Below, piece after piece: positions 1 through 7,857 of a DNA stretch of 64,000 nucleotides (positions are counted from its first letter, which is position 1; the number at the start of each line of letters is the position of its first letter). The stretch covers positions 206,303 through 270,302 of the forward strand of contig NZ_JBQDYF010000003.1 of the NCBI RefSeq assembly GCF_052044135.1. The letters are read 5' to 3'. Origin of the DNA: Salinisphaera sp052044135. Its GTDB lineage: Bacteria > Pseudomonadota > Gammaproteobacteria > Nevskiales > Salinisphaeraceae. The translations under genes were made by a program, and so were the position numbers. The notes under the pieces were generated by a model, which saw nothing but the letters and a program-made list of their open reading frames with translations, was not told the DNA's origin and did not search any database.

Positions 1-530
1 CGCGCCATCTCCATTCCATGATCTGCCTCGATCAGCGCTAGCGCCAAGTCGATGCCCGCGCTGATCCCGGCCGAGGTCCAGATGCCGTCATCGGCGATGA
101 AAATACGGTCGGCTTCGACCCGGATGTCCGGATACGCTTGCTGCAGGCGCTGCGCGACCCGCCAATGTGTTGTCGCGCGGCGTCCCGCCAAAAGTCCCGC
201 CTCGGCCAACAGGAAGGCTCCGGTGCAAACGCTGGCAACGCGCGGCGTTCTGCGGGCGAGCGCGGAGACGGCTGCGACCTGATTCGGCGCGAGCATAGGT
301 GCAATCTCTCCCCCGACGACAAGCAGCGTTTCGACGGCGGCCTTTTGCGCAGACACGCTGTCGACATGGGCGCCGCCGCTTCCTTGCACGGCCCCGCCCG
401 CACTCGAAAGGACCTCCAATGCGTAGAGCGGCCGCCCCGCGATCTTCGCTACGGATTCGAAGGCAGCGAAAGGTCCCGCGAGGTCGAGGATCTGGTGCCC
501 CGGGTAAAGAAAAAATCCGACGTTATGCAT
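1..530 (-). CDS. GlxA-family transcriptional regulator, N-terminal DJ-1/PfpI part (partial)
   Basis: The minus-strand frame is open from an ATG at 528-530 to the window edge, giving 176 residues that start MHNVGFFLYPGHQ. The visible part is a complete DJ-1/PfpI-like domain with a nucleophile-elbow Cys near residue 102 (SVCTGAFLLAEAGLL) and the later SAGISAGIDLALALIE segment. This is the N-terminal domain of GlxA/FtrA-type AraC-family regulators. The AraC helix-turn-helix would lie beyond the left edge, so it is not seen. The gene is divergent from the DJ-1/SDR pair at 611-2064, and the 80 bp between the starts probably holds a shared promoter. Such regulators often control the neighbouring oxidoreductase genes; that link is inference here. 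Confidence 0.8.
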   Translation of the reverse strand, partial: MHNVGFFLYPGHQILDLAGPFAAFESVAKIAGRPLYALEVLSSAGGAVQGSGGAHVDSVSAQKAAVETLLVVGGEIAPMLAPNQVAAVSALARRTPRVASVCTGAFLLAEAGLLAGRRATTHWRVAQRLQQAYPDIRVEADRIFIADDGIWTSAGISAGIDLALALIEADHGMEMA

Positions 531-610
531 AATGTCCTAAAGTAAGGGATATGCGTCCTTTCTGCCATATCTGTTTTTCAGCAAACTGCGGGGCAGAAGG
601 AGTGCAAACC

Positions 611-1318
611 ATGACGAATGTCGTTATACCGATCTATCAGGGCGTGACCCCACTCGATTTCACAGGCCCTTACCAGGTTCTCCGCGCGCTGTCGGAGATG
701 GAGATCACTCTTGCCACGCTCGGTGGGCAGGACCTTACAGTCGACGGACTCACTTTTGGCGCGCTGGCCGATCTCGCGGCGATCGAGGCCTGCGACATCC
801 TGCTGGTGCCCGGCGGGCTGGGTTGCGTTCCGGCGCTGGAAGATCCGCGTTTCCTGGATGCGATCCGGTGTCTTGCGGGGACGGCCGCACATGTGACCTC
901 GGTCTGCACGGGATCGCTGATCCTCGCGGCAGCCGGACTGTTGACGGGGCGACGTGCCGCCAGCCACTGGGCTTTTCGAGGCCTTTTGCGGGCTTTTGGA
1001 GCGATCCCCGATGCGGGTCGCGTGGTGCGCGACGGCAACGTCATCACCGGTGGCGGCATCACCGCGGGGATAGACTTCGCCCTGACTTTGATAGCGGAAT
1101 TGCGAGGGGAGGACGCCGCGCAGAGGGTGCAGCTCCTGCTGGAGTACGCGCCTGAACCGCCTTTTGATGCGGGGCTGCCCGAGACGGCGCCACCGCAAAT
1201 CATCGAAGCCGTACGGGCCCGTCTGTCCCCAGCACTTGCCGACGCCGAACGGCGTATAGCCGCAGCCGCCCGCAAAGCCGCTGCTGCAATTGACGCCTCG
1301 CCGAGGGAAGGAGAATAG
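611..1318 (+). CDS. DJ-1/PfpI family protein, isonitrile hydratase-like
   Basis: The product has 235 residues when started at the ATG at 611, which follows an AGAAGGAG ribosome site by a normal spacing; an upstream start at 551 is possible but has no such site. It carries the DJ-1/PfpI fold signatures: LLVPGG near residues 64-69, and the nucleophile Cys99 in SVCTGSLILAAAGLL followed by the SHW motif. The later ITGGGITAGIDFAL and EYAPEPPF segments resemble isonitrile hydratase (InhA) of Pseudomonas, which hydrates isonitriles to N-formamides. Exact substrate is not proven by sequence. It is followed after 2 bp by an SDR gene, so the two are probably cotranscribed. Confidence 0.78.
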   Translation: MTNVVIPIYQGVTPLDFTGPYQVLRALSEMEITLATLGGQDLTVDGLTFGALADLAAIEACDILLVPGGLGCVPALEDPRFLDAIRCLAGTAAHVTSVCTGSLILAAAGLLTGRRAASHWAFRGLLRAFGAIPDAGRVVRDGNVITGGGITAGIDFALTLIAELRGEDAAQRVQLLLEYAPEPPFDAGLPETAPPQIIEAVRARLSPALADAERRIAAAARKAAAAIDASPREGE

Positions 1319-1320
1319 AT

Positions 1321-2064
1321 ATGAGACTGAAAGACAAGACTGCGCTTATTACCGGCGGCACCAGTGGTATCGGCCTTGCCACCGCGAAACGCTTCGTTCG
1401 CGAGGGTGCGCGCGTCGCCGTAACCGGACGCGATACCGGCCGCTTCGACGAAGTGCGCGCCGAACTTGGGGAGGATGCCTTGACCCTGCGCGCGGACGCG
1501 CGGTCGGTGGCCGACATGCAGGCGGTGAGTGAAAAGGTGGCTGAGACCTTCGGCGGGCTAGACATCTTCTGCGCCAATGCAGGCATAGCCTATGGCACGC
1601 CGCTCTCCGAGACCGACGAGGCCCGCTATGACGAGATCATGGACATCGATGTAAAAGGGGTCTTCTTCTCGATGCAGGCGATAGCGCCAATCTTAAGAGA
1701 AGGCGCATCGGTAATCCTCACCAGCTCGTTCATCATCCATGTCGGCCGGCCGGGCTTGTCCTTGCTGTCCGCCTCGAAAGCAGCGGTACGGTCGCTGGCC
1801 CGAACGTGGTCGCGTGAGTTCCTCGAGCGGAAAATTCGTGTCAACGCGATCAGCCCTGGTTTTATCGATACGCCGCTCATTGGCCGAAATCGTAGCCCCG
1901 AACAGCTTCAGGCGTTTCGGGAACAGGCGGCGGCGACCGTCCCGATGGGCCGGATCGGCGAGGCCGGCGATATTGCCGCCGCCGCGCTCTATTTGGCGAG
2001 CGACGAGTCCAGCTATGTGCTCGGCGCGGAACTCGTCGTGGACGGCGGCATTTCGCAGTTATGA
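1321..2064 (+). CDS. SDR family oxidoreductase with atypical active site
   Basis: This 247-residue protein has the classical short-chain dehydrogenase layout: NAD(P)-binding TGGTSGIG at 11-18, NAG at 86-88, the catalytic-Ser region TSS at 134-136 and a C-terminal VDGG. The expected YxxxK pair is L149-S-A-S-K153, so the catalytic tyrosine is replaced by leucine (codon CTG at 1765-1767) while the lysine is kept. This may leave it inactive as a dehydrogenase or with altered chemistry. A GGAG ribosome site precedes the ATG and the gene sits 2 bp after the DJ-1 gene. The exact substrate is unknown. Confidence 0.85.
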   Translation: MRLKDKTALITGGTSGIGLATAKRFVREGARVAVTGRDTGRFDEVRAELGEDALTLRADARSVADMQAVSEKVAETFGGLDIFCANAGIAYGTPLSETDEARYDEIMDIDVKGVFFSMQAIAPILREGASVILTSSFIIHVGRPGLSLLSASKAAVRSLARTWSREFLERKIRVNAISPGFIDTPLIGRNRSPEQLQAFREQAAATVPMGRIGEAGDIAAAALYLASDESSYVLGAELVVDGGISQL

Positions 2065-2147
2065 GACCAGGCCACCTACTTCAGGTCGGGCGCGCTTGAC
2101 AGGCAGTCTGCGATGGGCGCTCGACATAGATTCCGGCGGAACCCTTA

Positions 2148-2312
2148 ATGATAGGCATTCGTCGTTTTCAGGGCGTGTTGACGAAAGCGGTTACCGAAAT
2201 CGGTGGATATCGCATCACCTTCGTCAGCGCGGCAGGTCTCTTTTCTCTCGCGCTCGCCGCCGTGCTGTTTCTCGCAAATACGGAACGCGCCGCCATCGCC
2301 GATAGCCGCTGA
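2148..2312 (+). pseudogene. C-terminal remnant of an MFS-type transporter
   Basis: A 54-codon frame holds one strong membrane segment (SAAGLFSLALAAVLFLAN) preceded by GGYRITF and followed by a short charged tail. That is the look of the last transmembrane helix of a major-facilitator drug exporter, usually of the form GWRxxFxxxAGLxxLAL. Nothing upstream in frame supplies the other eleven helices. Reading this as a truncated gene is inference. The rest of the 2065-2396 stretch shows no other coding signal and must hold the promoter of the LysR gene. Confidence 0.4.
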
Positions 2313-2396
2313 CCACCAGTTTGAATTGTCATCTTACGGTTGAAGTCGAAATATGAGAATCGTCCTTGAGGGCAAGGTTGAGGCTGGGATGGCAGT

Positions 2397-3296
2397 ATGG
2401 AATTACGTCACCTACGGTGTTTCCTTGCGGTAGCTGAAGAACTGCACTTTGCTCGTGCAGCGGAGCGGCTTCATGTCGACCAGTCGCCGCTGTCGCGTAC
2501 GATCAAGGAACTGGAAGAGGAGTTGGGCACGCTGTTGTTTGCCCGCACCACGCGCAGCACGCGCCTGACGCGGGCGGGGCGGCTGTTTCTGGAGCGTGTC
2601 CCGTACGTGTTTACCGCTCTGGATCAGGCACGGGCCAGCGTGCAGGACGCCGCGGCCGGCTATCACAGCCAACTGCGGATCGCGCTGTCGGATGGCATAT
2701 CGCCGGAACGGTTGTCCCGACTGATGGCGCTGTGTCGCCAGGACGAGCCGGACGTCGCCATCCGCTTCTTCGAGGTGCCGCTGGCACAGCAACTCAAGGG
2801 GCTGCACGAGGATCTGTATGACCTTGGCTTCGCGCAATCGGCCGATGTGGACGACGGGATCCTGGCCGTGCCGGCATGGAGCGAACCTTTACGTGTCGCC
2901 GTACCGGCGCGGCATCCGTTGCTGGCGCACAAGACCATTCCGTTGGAAGAGGTGCTGCGCTACCCGCTGGTGATGGGCGATCCAGAGTATTGCGAAGGGT
3001 ATTGTCGCCAGGTCGACCGCATTCTGAGAAGTGTCGATCAGGTGCCGTTGGTGACCGAACAGGTCAAGTCCCTGAACCTGATGATGGCACTGGTGGCGGC
3101 CGGCTATGCCCTGGGGCTGGCCGGTGCATCGCAGATCCAGACCTGCCGGGAATCGGGCATCGTAGCCCGCCCATTGGATCGCAAGGCGGTGCTGACGACC
3201 TGGTTGTTGCGCCCTGATGCGGAAGCTCCGGAGAGCCTGGAGCGCTTCGTCGAACGCGTTGCTTCGCTTGATGCGGAGCGGAGGTTGACGACATGA
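2397..3296 (+). CDS. LysR-type transcriptional regulator of the conjugation module
   Basis: The product has 299 residues. It has an N-terminal winged helix-turn-helix (about residues 3-60, containing RHLRCFLAVAEELHF and DQSPLSRTIKELEEELG) and a C-terminal effector-binding domain typical of LysR regulators. It is the first gene of the conjugation block and overlaps the next gene by 4 bp (ATGA), so it probably belongs to the same transcript. In Tn4371-like elements a LysR regulator occupies this place just before traG, which suggests control of transfer genes; the ligand is unknown. Confidence 0.85.
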   Translation: MELRHLRCFLAVAEELHFARAAERLHVDQSPLSRTIKELEEELGTLLFARTTRSTRLTRAGRLFLERVPYVFTALDQARASVQDAAAGYHSQLRIALSDGISPERLSRLMALCRQDEPDVAIRFFEVPLAQQLKGLHEDLYDLGFAQSADVDDGILAVPAWSEPLRVAVPARHPLLAHKTIPLEEVLRYPLVMGDPEYCEGYCRQVDRILRSVDQVPLVTEQVKSLNLMMALVAAGYALGLAGASQIQTCRESGIVARPLDRKAVLTTWLLRPDAEAPESLERFVERVASLDAERRLTT

Positions 3297-3544
3297 AAAT
3301 ACTGCTGCTGATTGTGTTGGTGATTTTGGCCGGCTGTAGCTCGGGCTCGTCGTCATCCGACACCTCCGTGGCGTTCCTGGTGGCCCATCCCAAGCGATTG
3401 CAGGAACTGCGGGAACAGTGTCACGAGAACCGCTCCCAGGTGGGTGGTGCTGTCTGTGCCCGCGTCGCGAAGGCCACGAACCGGCGTTTCTTCGGAAACG
3501 GCAAAACGCCCTACACGCCGCCCAAATCGTCGCCGAAGTTCTGA
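3293..3544 (+). CDS. EexN-like entry-exclusion lipoprotein
   Basis: This 83-residue protein starts with a lipoprotein signal ending in LAGC at about residues 12-15. A short polar linker follows, then a conserved-looking core VAFLVAHPKRLQELREQC with a second Cys about 16 residues later. That arrangement resembles EexN-family lipoproteins, which stop cells from taking up a second copy of a related element. Its start overlaps the stop of the LysR gene by 4 bp. The usual IncP exclusion gene trbK is absent between trbJ and trbL, so this protein may take its place. Function is inferred from family resemblance. Confidence 0.6.
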   Translation: MKILLLIVLVILAGCSSGSSSSDTSVAFLVAHPKRLQELREQCHENRSQVGGAVCARVAKATNRRFFGNGKTPYTPPKSSPKF

Positions 3545-3753
3545 CGGCCGACGAATCCCTCGTTTTTCCTGTTTTTGCCTTCAGCGCCGGAAGACGCCGA
3601 GGTACGCCGCATTTTTCCTCTTTTCGCTCTGTCTTGAATTACGGCCATTCCAGCCATTTTTACGGCCATAATGGCCTTTGACCGTCTTCACTTCGGCACC
3701 GAATCTCCCCCATACGGCACGTCCCTGTGCCGCATGGCATGGAGGAAAAATCG

Positions 3754-5751
3754 GTGGCGGCGATGCAGAGTCAGGGCGTGCTGTTCGGACAAGTGGGTGT
3801 CGTCTTCGGCATCGTGCTGGCCGGCGTGTGGCTCGCCACGCAGTGGACAGCAGCCGCCCTGGGTTACCAACTGCGTTTGGGATCGCCTTGGTTCGAGGCG
3901 TTCGGCACACCGATTTATCAACCCTGGCGGTTGTTCGAATGGTGGTTCGCCTTCGATGCCTACGCACCGCGCATCTTCGCCATCGGTGGAGCGGTCGCCG
4001 GCGGCAGTGGCCTGCTGGCGAGCGCGGTCGCGGTCGGGATGTCGGTCTGGCGCTCACGCCAGTCCAGACAGGTCACCACCTATGGCTCTGCGCATTGGGC
4101 CGAGGCGGTCGACATTCGTCGTGCCGGACTGGTCGCGCCCCGCGGTGTCTTCCTGGGCCGGCATGACCGGCAGTACCTGCGTCACGACGGGCCCGAGCAC
4201 GTCCTGACGTTCGCGCCGACGCGTTCGGGCAAGGGCGTGGGCCTAGTGGTGCCGACGCTGCTCAGCTGGCCGGCCTCGGCCGTGATCCACGACATCAAGG
4301 GCGAGAACTGGCAGCTCACCGCCGGCTGGCGGGCCCGCTTCTCGCACTGCCTGCTGTTCAATCCCACCGATCCCCGCTCGGCGGCCTACAACCCGCTGTT
4401 GGAGGTCCGGCGCGGTGCGCACGAGGTGCGTGACGTGCAGAACATCGCCGACATCCTGGTCGACCCGGAAGGCGCGCTGGAGCGGCGCAACCACTGGGAG
4501 AAGACCAGCCACGCCCTGCTGGTCGGCGCCATCCTGCACGTGCTCTATGCCGGCGAGGACAAAACGCTGCGTGGCGTCGCCAACTTCCTCTCCGACCCGG
4601 CCTGTCCGTTCGAGCTGGCGCTGCGCCGAATGATGACCACGCGGCATCTGGGCGAACGCCCCCATCCGGTGGTGGCCTCGGCCGCACGCGAGGTGTTGAA
4701 CAAGGCCGACAACGAACGCTCCGGCGTGCTGTCCACCGCGATGAGTTTCCTCGGGCTGTACCGCGATCCCACGGTGGCCGAGGTGACCTCGCGCTGCGAC
4801 TGGCGCATCGCCGATCTGATTGCCGCCGAGCATCCGGTGTCGCTGTACCTGGTGGTACCGCCGTCGGACATCAGCCGCACGAAACCGCTGATCCGGCTGA
4901 TCCTGAACCAGATCGGCCGGCGCCTGACCGAGTCGCTGGACGGCTCGGACGGCATCGAGCGTCGCCACCGCCTGCTGCTGATGCTGGACGAGTTCCCCGC
5001 GCTGGGGCGTCTGGATTTCTTCGAGTCGGCGCTGGCCTTCATGGCCGGCTATGGCCTGCGTGCCTTCCTGATCGCGCAGTCGCTCAATCAGATCGACAAG
5101 GCCTACGGCCAGAATCATTCGATCCTCGACAACTGCCATGTGCGGGTGACCTTCGCCACCAACGACGAGCGCACCGCCAAGCGCATCTCCGAGACCCTGG
5201 GTACGGCGACCGAGCTGCGCATCCAGCGCAACTACGCCGGTCACCGGCTGGCGCCGTGGCTGGGGCATCTGATGGTCTCGCGCCAGGAAACGGCGCGGCC
5301 GTTGCTCACGCCCGGCGAGGTGATGCAACTGCCGCCGGACGAGGCGGTGGTGATGGTGGGCAGCGTGGCGCCGATCCGGGCGTGGAAGCTGCGCTACTAC
5401 GAGGACGCCAACTTCCAGTGTCGTGTGCTGCCGCCGCCCGTGCTGGCCGAGGGTGGCTATGCCGACGCGCCACCGGTGCGGCCGGACGATTGGCGTGATC
5501 GGGCGGCGCCGCCGGTGTCGGATCGGCCGGACAAGGCGGCGGCATCCGATGCGTCTGGCGACGATGGCGGTCCGCGCCGCCAACCCGAGCTGTCCGAATC
5601 CATCGCCGATCCCGGTGCGCCGCAGCCGCCGGTCAGCGATCTGACCGTGCTCGATGACGAGGCGTGGTCGGCGCCGGCGCAGCTCGATCCGGGGCTGCAA
5701 CGCAACGCGCGGATGGCCGAGCTGGACCCTGACGATGGGATACCGCTATGA
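3754..5751 (+). CDS. traG: VirD4/TraG-type conjugal coupling protein
   Basis: The product has about 665 residues. It is the ATPase that links the relaxosome to the mating-pair channel at the inner membrane. Two N-terminal membrane segments (about residues 10-30 and 70-95) precede the NTPase domain, with Walker A APTRSGKG near 155-162 and Walker B LLLMLDEFPALG. The GTG at 3754 is chosen because GGAGG lies 8 bases upstream; an in-frame GTG at 3727 lacks this. The C-terminus has a variable Pro/Asp-rich tail. The stop overlaps the next start (ATGA). The 209 bp upstream (3545-3753) is non-coding. Confidence 0.92.
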   Translation: MAAMQSQGVLFGQVGVVFGIVLAGVWLATQWTAAALGYQLRLGSPWFEAFGTPIYQPWRLFEWWFAFDAYAPRIFAIGGAVAGGSGLLASAVAVGMSVWRSRQSRQVTTYGSAHWAEAVDIRRAGLVAPRGVFLGRHDRQYLRHDGPEHVLTFAPTRSGKGVGLVVPTLLSWPASAVIHDIKGENWQLTAGWRARFSHCLLFNPTDPRSAAYNPLLEVRRGAHEVRDVQNIADILVDPEGALERRNHWEKTSHALLVGAILHVLYAGEDKTLRGVANFLSDPACPFELALRRMMTTRHLGERPHPVVASAAREVLNKADNERSGVLSTAMSFLGLYRDPTVAEVTSRCDWRIADLIAAEHPVSLYLVVPPSDISRTKPLIRLILNQIGRRLTESLDGSDGIERRHRLLLMLDEFPALGRLDFFESALAFMAGYGLRAFLIAQSLNQIDKAYGQNHSILDNCHVRVTFATNDERTAKRISETLGTATELRIQRNYAGHRLAPWLGHLMVSRQETARPLLTPGEVMQLPPDEAVVMVGSVAPIRAWKLRYYEDANFQCRVLPPPVLAEGGYADAPPVRPDDWRDRAAPPVSDRPDKAAASDASGDDGGPRRQPELSESIADPGAPQPPVSDLTVLDDEAWSAPAQLDPGLQRNARMAELDPDDGIPL

Positions 5752-6218
5752 GCCGCTATCGCCTGAACCTGTTCATCCAGCCCGAGCACGCCCGGCGTCT
5801 CGACGAGTTGGCGGCGAAGAAGGGCGTCTCCAAGTCGTCCATCGTCGCCGCGGCGCTGGCCTCCTGGCTGTCGCCGGATGCCGGCGACCGGCGCGAGGCG
5901 GCGATGGCCAAGCGGCTGGATCGGCTGTCGCGTCAGTTCGAACGTCTGGAGCGCGATCAGTCCATCCAGATCGAGACGCTGGCGTTGTTCATCCGCTACT
6001 ACCTGACCGTCAGCACCTCGGTGCCCGAGGCGCATCAGGACGCGGCCCGAGCCCAAGGCCGGGCGCGTTTCGAGCAGTTCATCGAACAGCTGGGTCGCCG
6101 GTTGCTGCGCGGGCGCAGCCTGGTGCGCGACGTCATCGAGGAAATGCAGCCGCCGGACCAGGCGATCGGCGAACGGCTGGACGAGGTCGCGGCCCAGGCC
6201 GGGGAGCGCGACGCATGA
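5748..6218 (+). CDS. Ribbon-helix-helix (CopG-like) protein of the tra/trb module
   Basis: The product has 156 residues. The N-terminus (RYRLNLFIQPEHARRLDELAA, then KKGVSKSSIVAAAL) has the beta strand and two helices of ribbon-helix-helix DNA-binding proteins. The rest is helical and rich in Arg and Glu, with a likely coiled coil around residues 50-80. It overlaps traG and trbB by 4 bp on both sides. A CopG-like gene in this exact place is standard in Tn4371-type elements, where it is thought to regulate transfer or assist DNA processing; the precise role is not established. Confidence 0.8.
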   Translation: MSRYRLNLFIQPEHARRLDELAAKKGVSKSSIVAAALASWLSPDAGDRREAAMAKRLDRLSRQFERLERDQSIQIETLALFIRYYLTVSTSVPEAHQDAARAQGRARFEQFIEQLGRRLLRGRSLVRDVIEEMQPPDQAIGERLDEVAAQAGERDA

Positions 6219-7234
6219 GCGCCGTACCGGCATCATCCGCCACCACTTCACTGGACCGGCGTGTCCGCATGCTGCGCACGGCGATGGGGCCGCTGATTGC
6301 CACCGCGCTGGACGATCCGGACGTGGTGGAGGTGATGCTCAACCCGGACGGCGCGCTGTGGATCGACCGGCTTTCCAGCGGTCGGGCGCCGATGGGGGCG
6401 ACCCTGACGCCGCAGGACGGCGAACGCATCATCCGCCTGGTCGCCGCGCACGTGGGCGCCGAGGTGCACCGGGGTCAGCCGCTGTTGACGGCCGAACTGC
6501 CCGAGACTGGCGAGCGCTTCGAGGGCGTGCTGCCGCCGGCCGCGCCGGCACCGGCGTTCGCGCTGCGCAAGCGCGCGGTCGGTGTGATCGCCCTGGAGCG
6601 CTACGTCACCGACGGCATCATGACCGCCGTGCAGGCCGGCTTCCTGCGCGATGCGGTCATGGCGCGCCGGAACGTCCTGATCGCCGGTGGCACCAGCACC
6701 GGCAAGACCACGCTGGCCAATGCGCTGCTGGCCGAGATCGCCACCAGCGGCGACCGCGTGCTGGTGCTCGAAGACACGGTGGAACTGCAATGCGCGGCAC
6801 GCGACCACGTGCCGCTGCGCACCCGCGCCGGCGTGGTGTCCATGCGCGAGTTGGTGCGGGCCACCATGCGGCTGCGGCCCGACCGTGTGGTGGTCGGCGA
6901 GGTGCGCGGCGGCGAGGCGCTGGATCTGATCAAGGTCTGGGGTACCGGCCATCCGGGCGGCATCGCCACCATCCATGCCGGCTCCGCGCTGGGTGCCTTG
7001 CTGCGCCTGGAGCAGCTGATCCTCGAAGTGGCGGTGAATCCGCCGCGTGCGCTGATCGCCGAGGCCGTCGACGTGGTCGTGTTCATCGCCGGCCGCGGTC
7101 GCGCGCGCCGTATCGACGGCATCGCCCGTGTGATCGGGTTCGACGAGACGGGCTACCGGCTCAGTGACCCATTGGGCCTGCCGCTGCCGTCACCTTCCGT
7201 TGCGTCCTCCAACCCTTCCGGAGAACCGTCATGA
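6215..7234 (+). CDS. trbB: Conjugal transfer ATPase TrbB (VirB11 family)
   Basis: The product has 339 residues from the ATG at 6215, which overlaps the preceding stop. It is the hexameric cytoplasmic ATPase that powers pilus assembly and substrate transport. Visible motifs are Walker A GGTSTGKT at 158-165, the Asp box VLVLEDTVELQ, Walker B RPDRVVVGEVRGGEAL and the His box GHPGGIATIHAGS. Length and motif order match TrbB/VirB11. It is followed directly by trbC with a 4 bp overlap. Confidence 0.95.
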   Translation: MSAVPASSATTSLDRRVRMLRTAMGPLIATALDDPDVVEVMLNPDGALWIDRLSSGRAPMGATLTPQDGERIIRLVAAHVGAEVHRGQPLLTAELPETGERFEGVLPPAAPAPAFALRKRAVGVIALERYVTDGIMTAVQAGFLRDAVMARRNVLIAGGTSTGKTTLANALLAEIATSGDRVLVLEDTVELQCAARDHVPLRTRAGVVSMRELVRATMRLRPDRVVVGEVRGGEALDLIKVWGTGHPGGIATIHAGSALGALLRLEQLILEVAVNPPRALIAEAVDVVVFIAGRGRARRIDGIARVIGFDETGYRLSDPLGLPLPSPSVASSNPSGEPS

Positions 7235-7578
7235 CACCTGTCCCCGTGTTTCGGCCGCTGCCTGCCTGGCGCTCGGCCTTGCCCGTGATCCTGCTGATGG
7301 TCTGTCTGCTGCTGTGGTCGGTGGTCGCCCACGCCGCGGGATCGAACATGCCCTGGGAGTCACCGCTGCAGTCGATCCTCCAATCCATCCAAGGGCCGGT
7401 GGCGCGCATCCTGGCCGTGATCATCATCATCTCCACCGGCCTGGCACTGGCCTTCGGCGACACCTCGGGTGGATTCCGCAAGCTGATCCAGATCGTCTTC
7501 GGTCTGTCGATCGCGTTCGCGGCCTCGAGTTTCTTCCTGTCGTTCTTCAGCTTCTCCGGCGGGGCGGTGGTGGCATGA
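7231..7578 (+). CDS. trbC: Conjugal transfer pilin TrbC (VirB2-like)
   Basis: The product has 115 residues. A long cleavable signal segment (about residues 15-36, ending HAAG) is followed by two hydrophobic helices (about 60-80 and 88-112) separated by a short polar loop. This is the layout of VirB2/TrbC pilins, the subunits of the conjugative pilus. It sits between trbB and trbD with 4 bp overlaps at each side. Confidence 0.9.
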   Translation: MTPVPVFRPLPAWRSALPVILLMVCLLLWSVVAHAAGSNMPWESPLQSILQSIQGPVARILAVIIIISTGLALAFGDTSGGFRKLIQIVFGLSIAFAASSFFLSFFSFSGGAVVA

Positions 7579-7847
7579 ACACGGAATCCGACGTCGTCAC
7601 CGGCTTCGAGGTGCCGCTGCATCGTGCCCTGACCGAGCCGATCCTGCTCGGTGGGGCGCCGCGCACCGTGGCCATCGCCAACGGCACGCTGGCCGCGGCC
7701 GTGGGGCTGGGCCTGCAATTGTGGATTCCGGGGCTGGTGTTGGGCGTTGTCGGCCATGCGCTGGCGGTCTGGGGCGCACGCCTGGACCCCCAGTTCATGG
7801 CCGTGTTCGCCCGCCACCTCAAGCACAAGTCGCTGCTGGACGTGTGA
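7575..7847 (+). CDS. trbD: Conjugal transfer protein TrbD (VirB3-like)
   Basis: The product has 90 residues, starting at the ATG at 7575 (MNTESDVVTGFEVPLHRAL). A polar N-terminus with PLHRALTEPILLGG is followed by a double membrane segment (about residues 32-66) and the motif DPQFMAVFARHLKHK. These are hallmarks of VirB3/TrbD, a small inner-membrane part of the channel that works with the VirB4/TrbE ATPase encoded next. Longer in-frame starts run into trbC and are not credible. Confidence 0.9.
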   Translation: MNTESDVVTGFEVPLHRALTEPILLGGAPRTVAIANGTLAAAVGLGLQLWIPGLVLGVVGHALAVWGARLDPQFMAVFARHLKHKSLLDV

Positions 7848-7857
7848 GGGCGATGCC

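Noticed and set aside
4243..5700. Minus-strand frame of 485 codons inside traG
   Set aside because: It is rich in Arg, His and Gln as expected from the antisense of a GC-rich gene; traG motifs on the other strand are intact.
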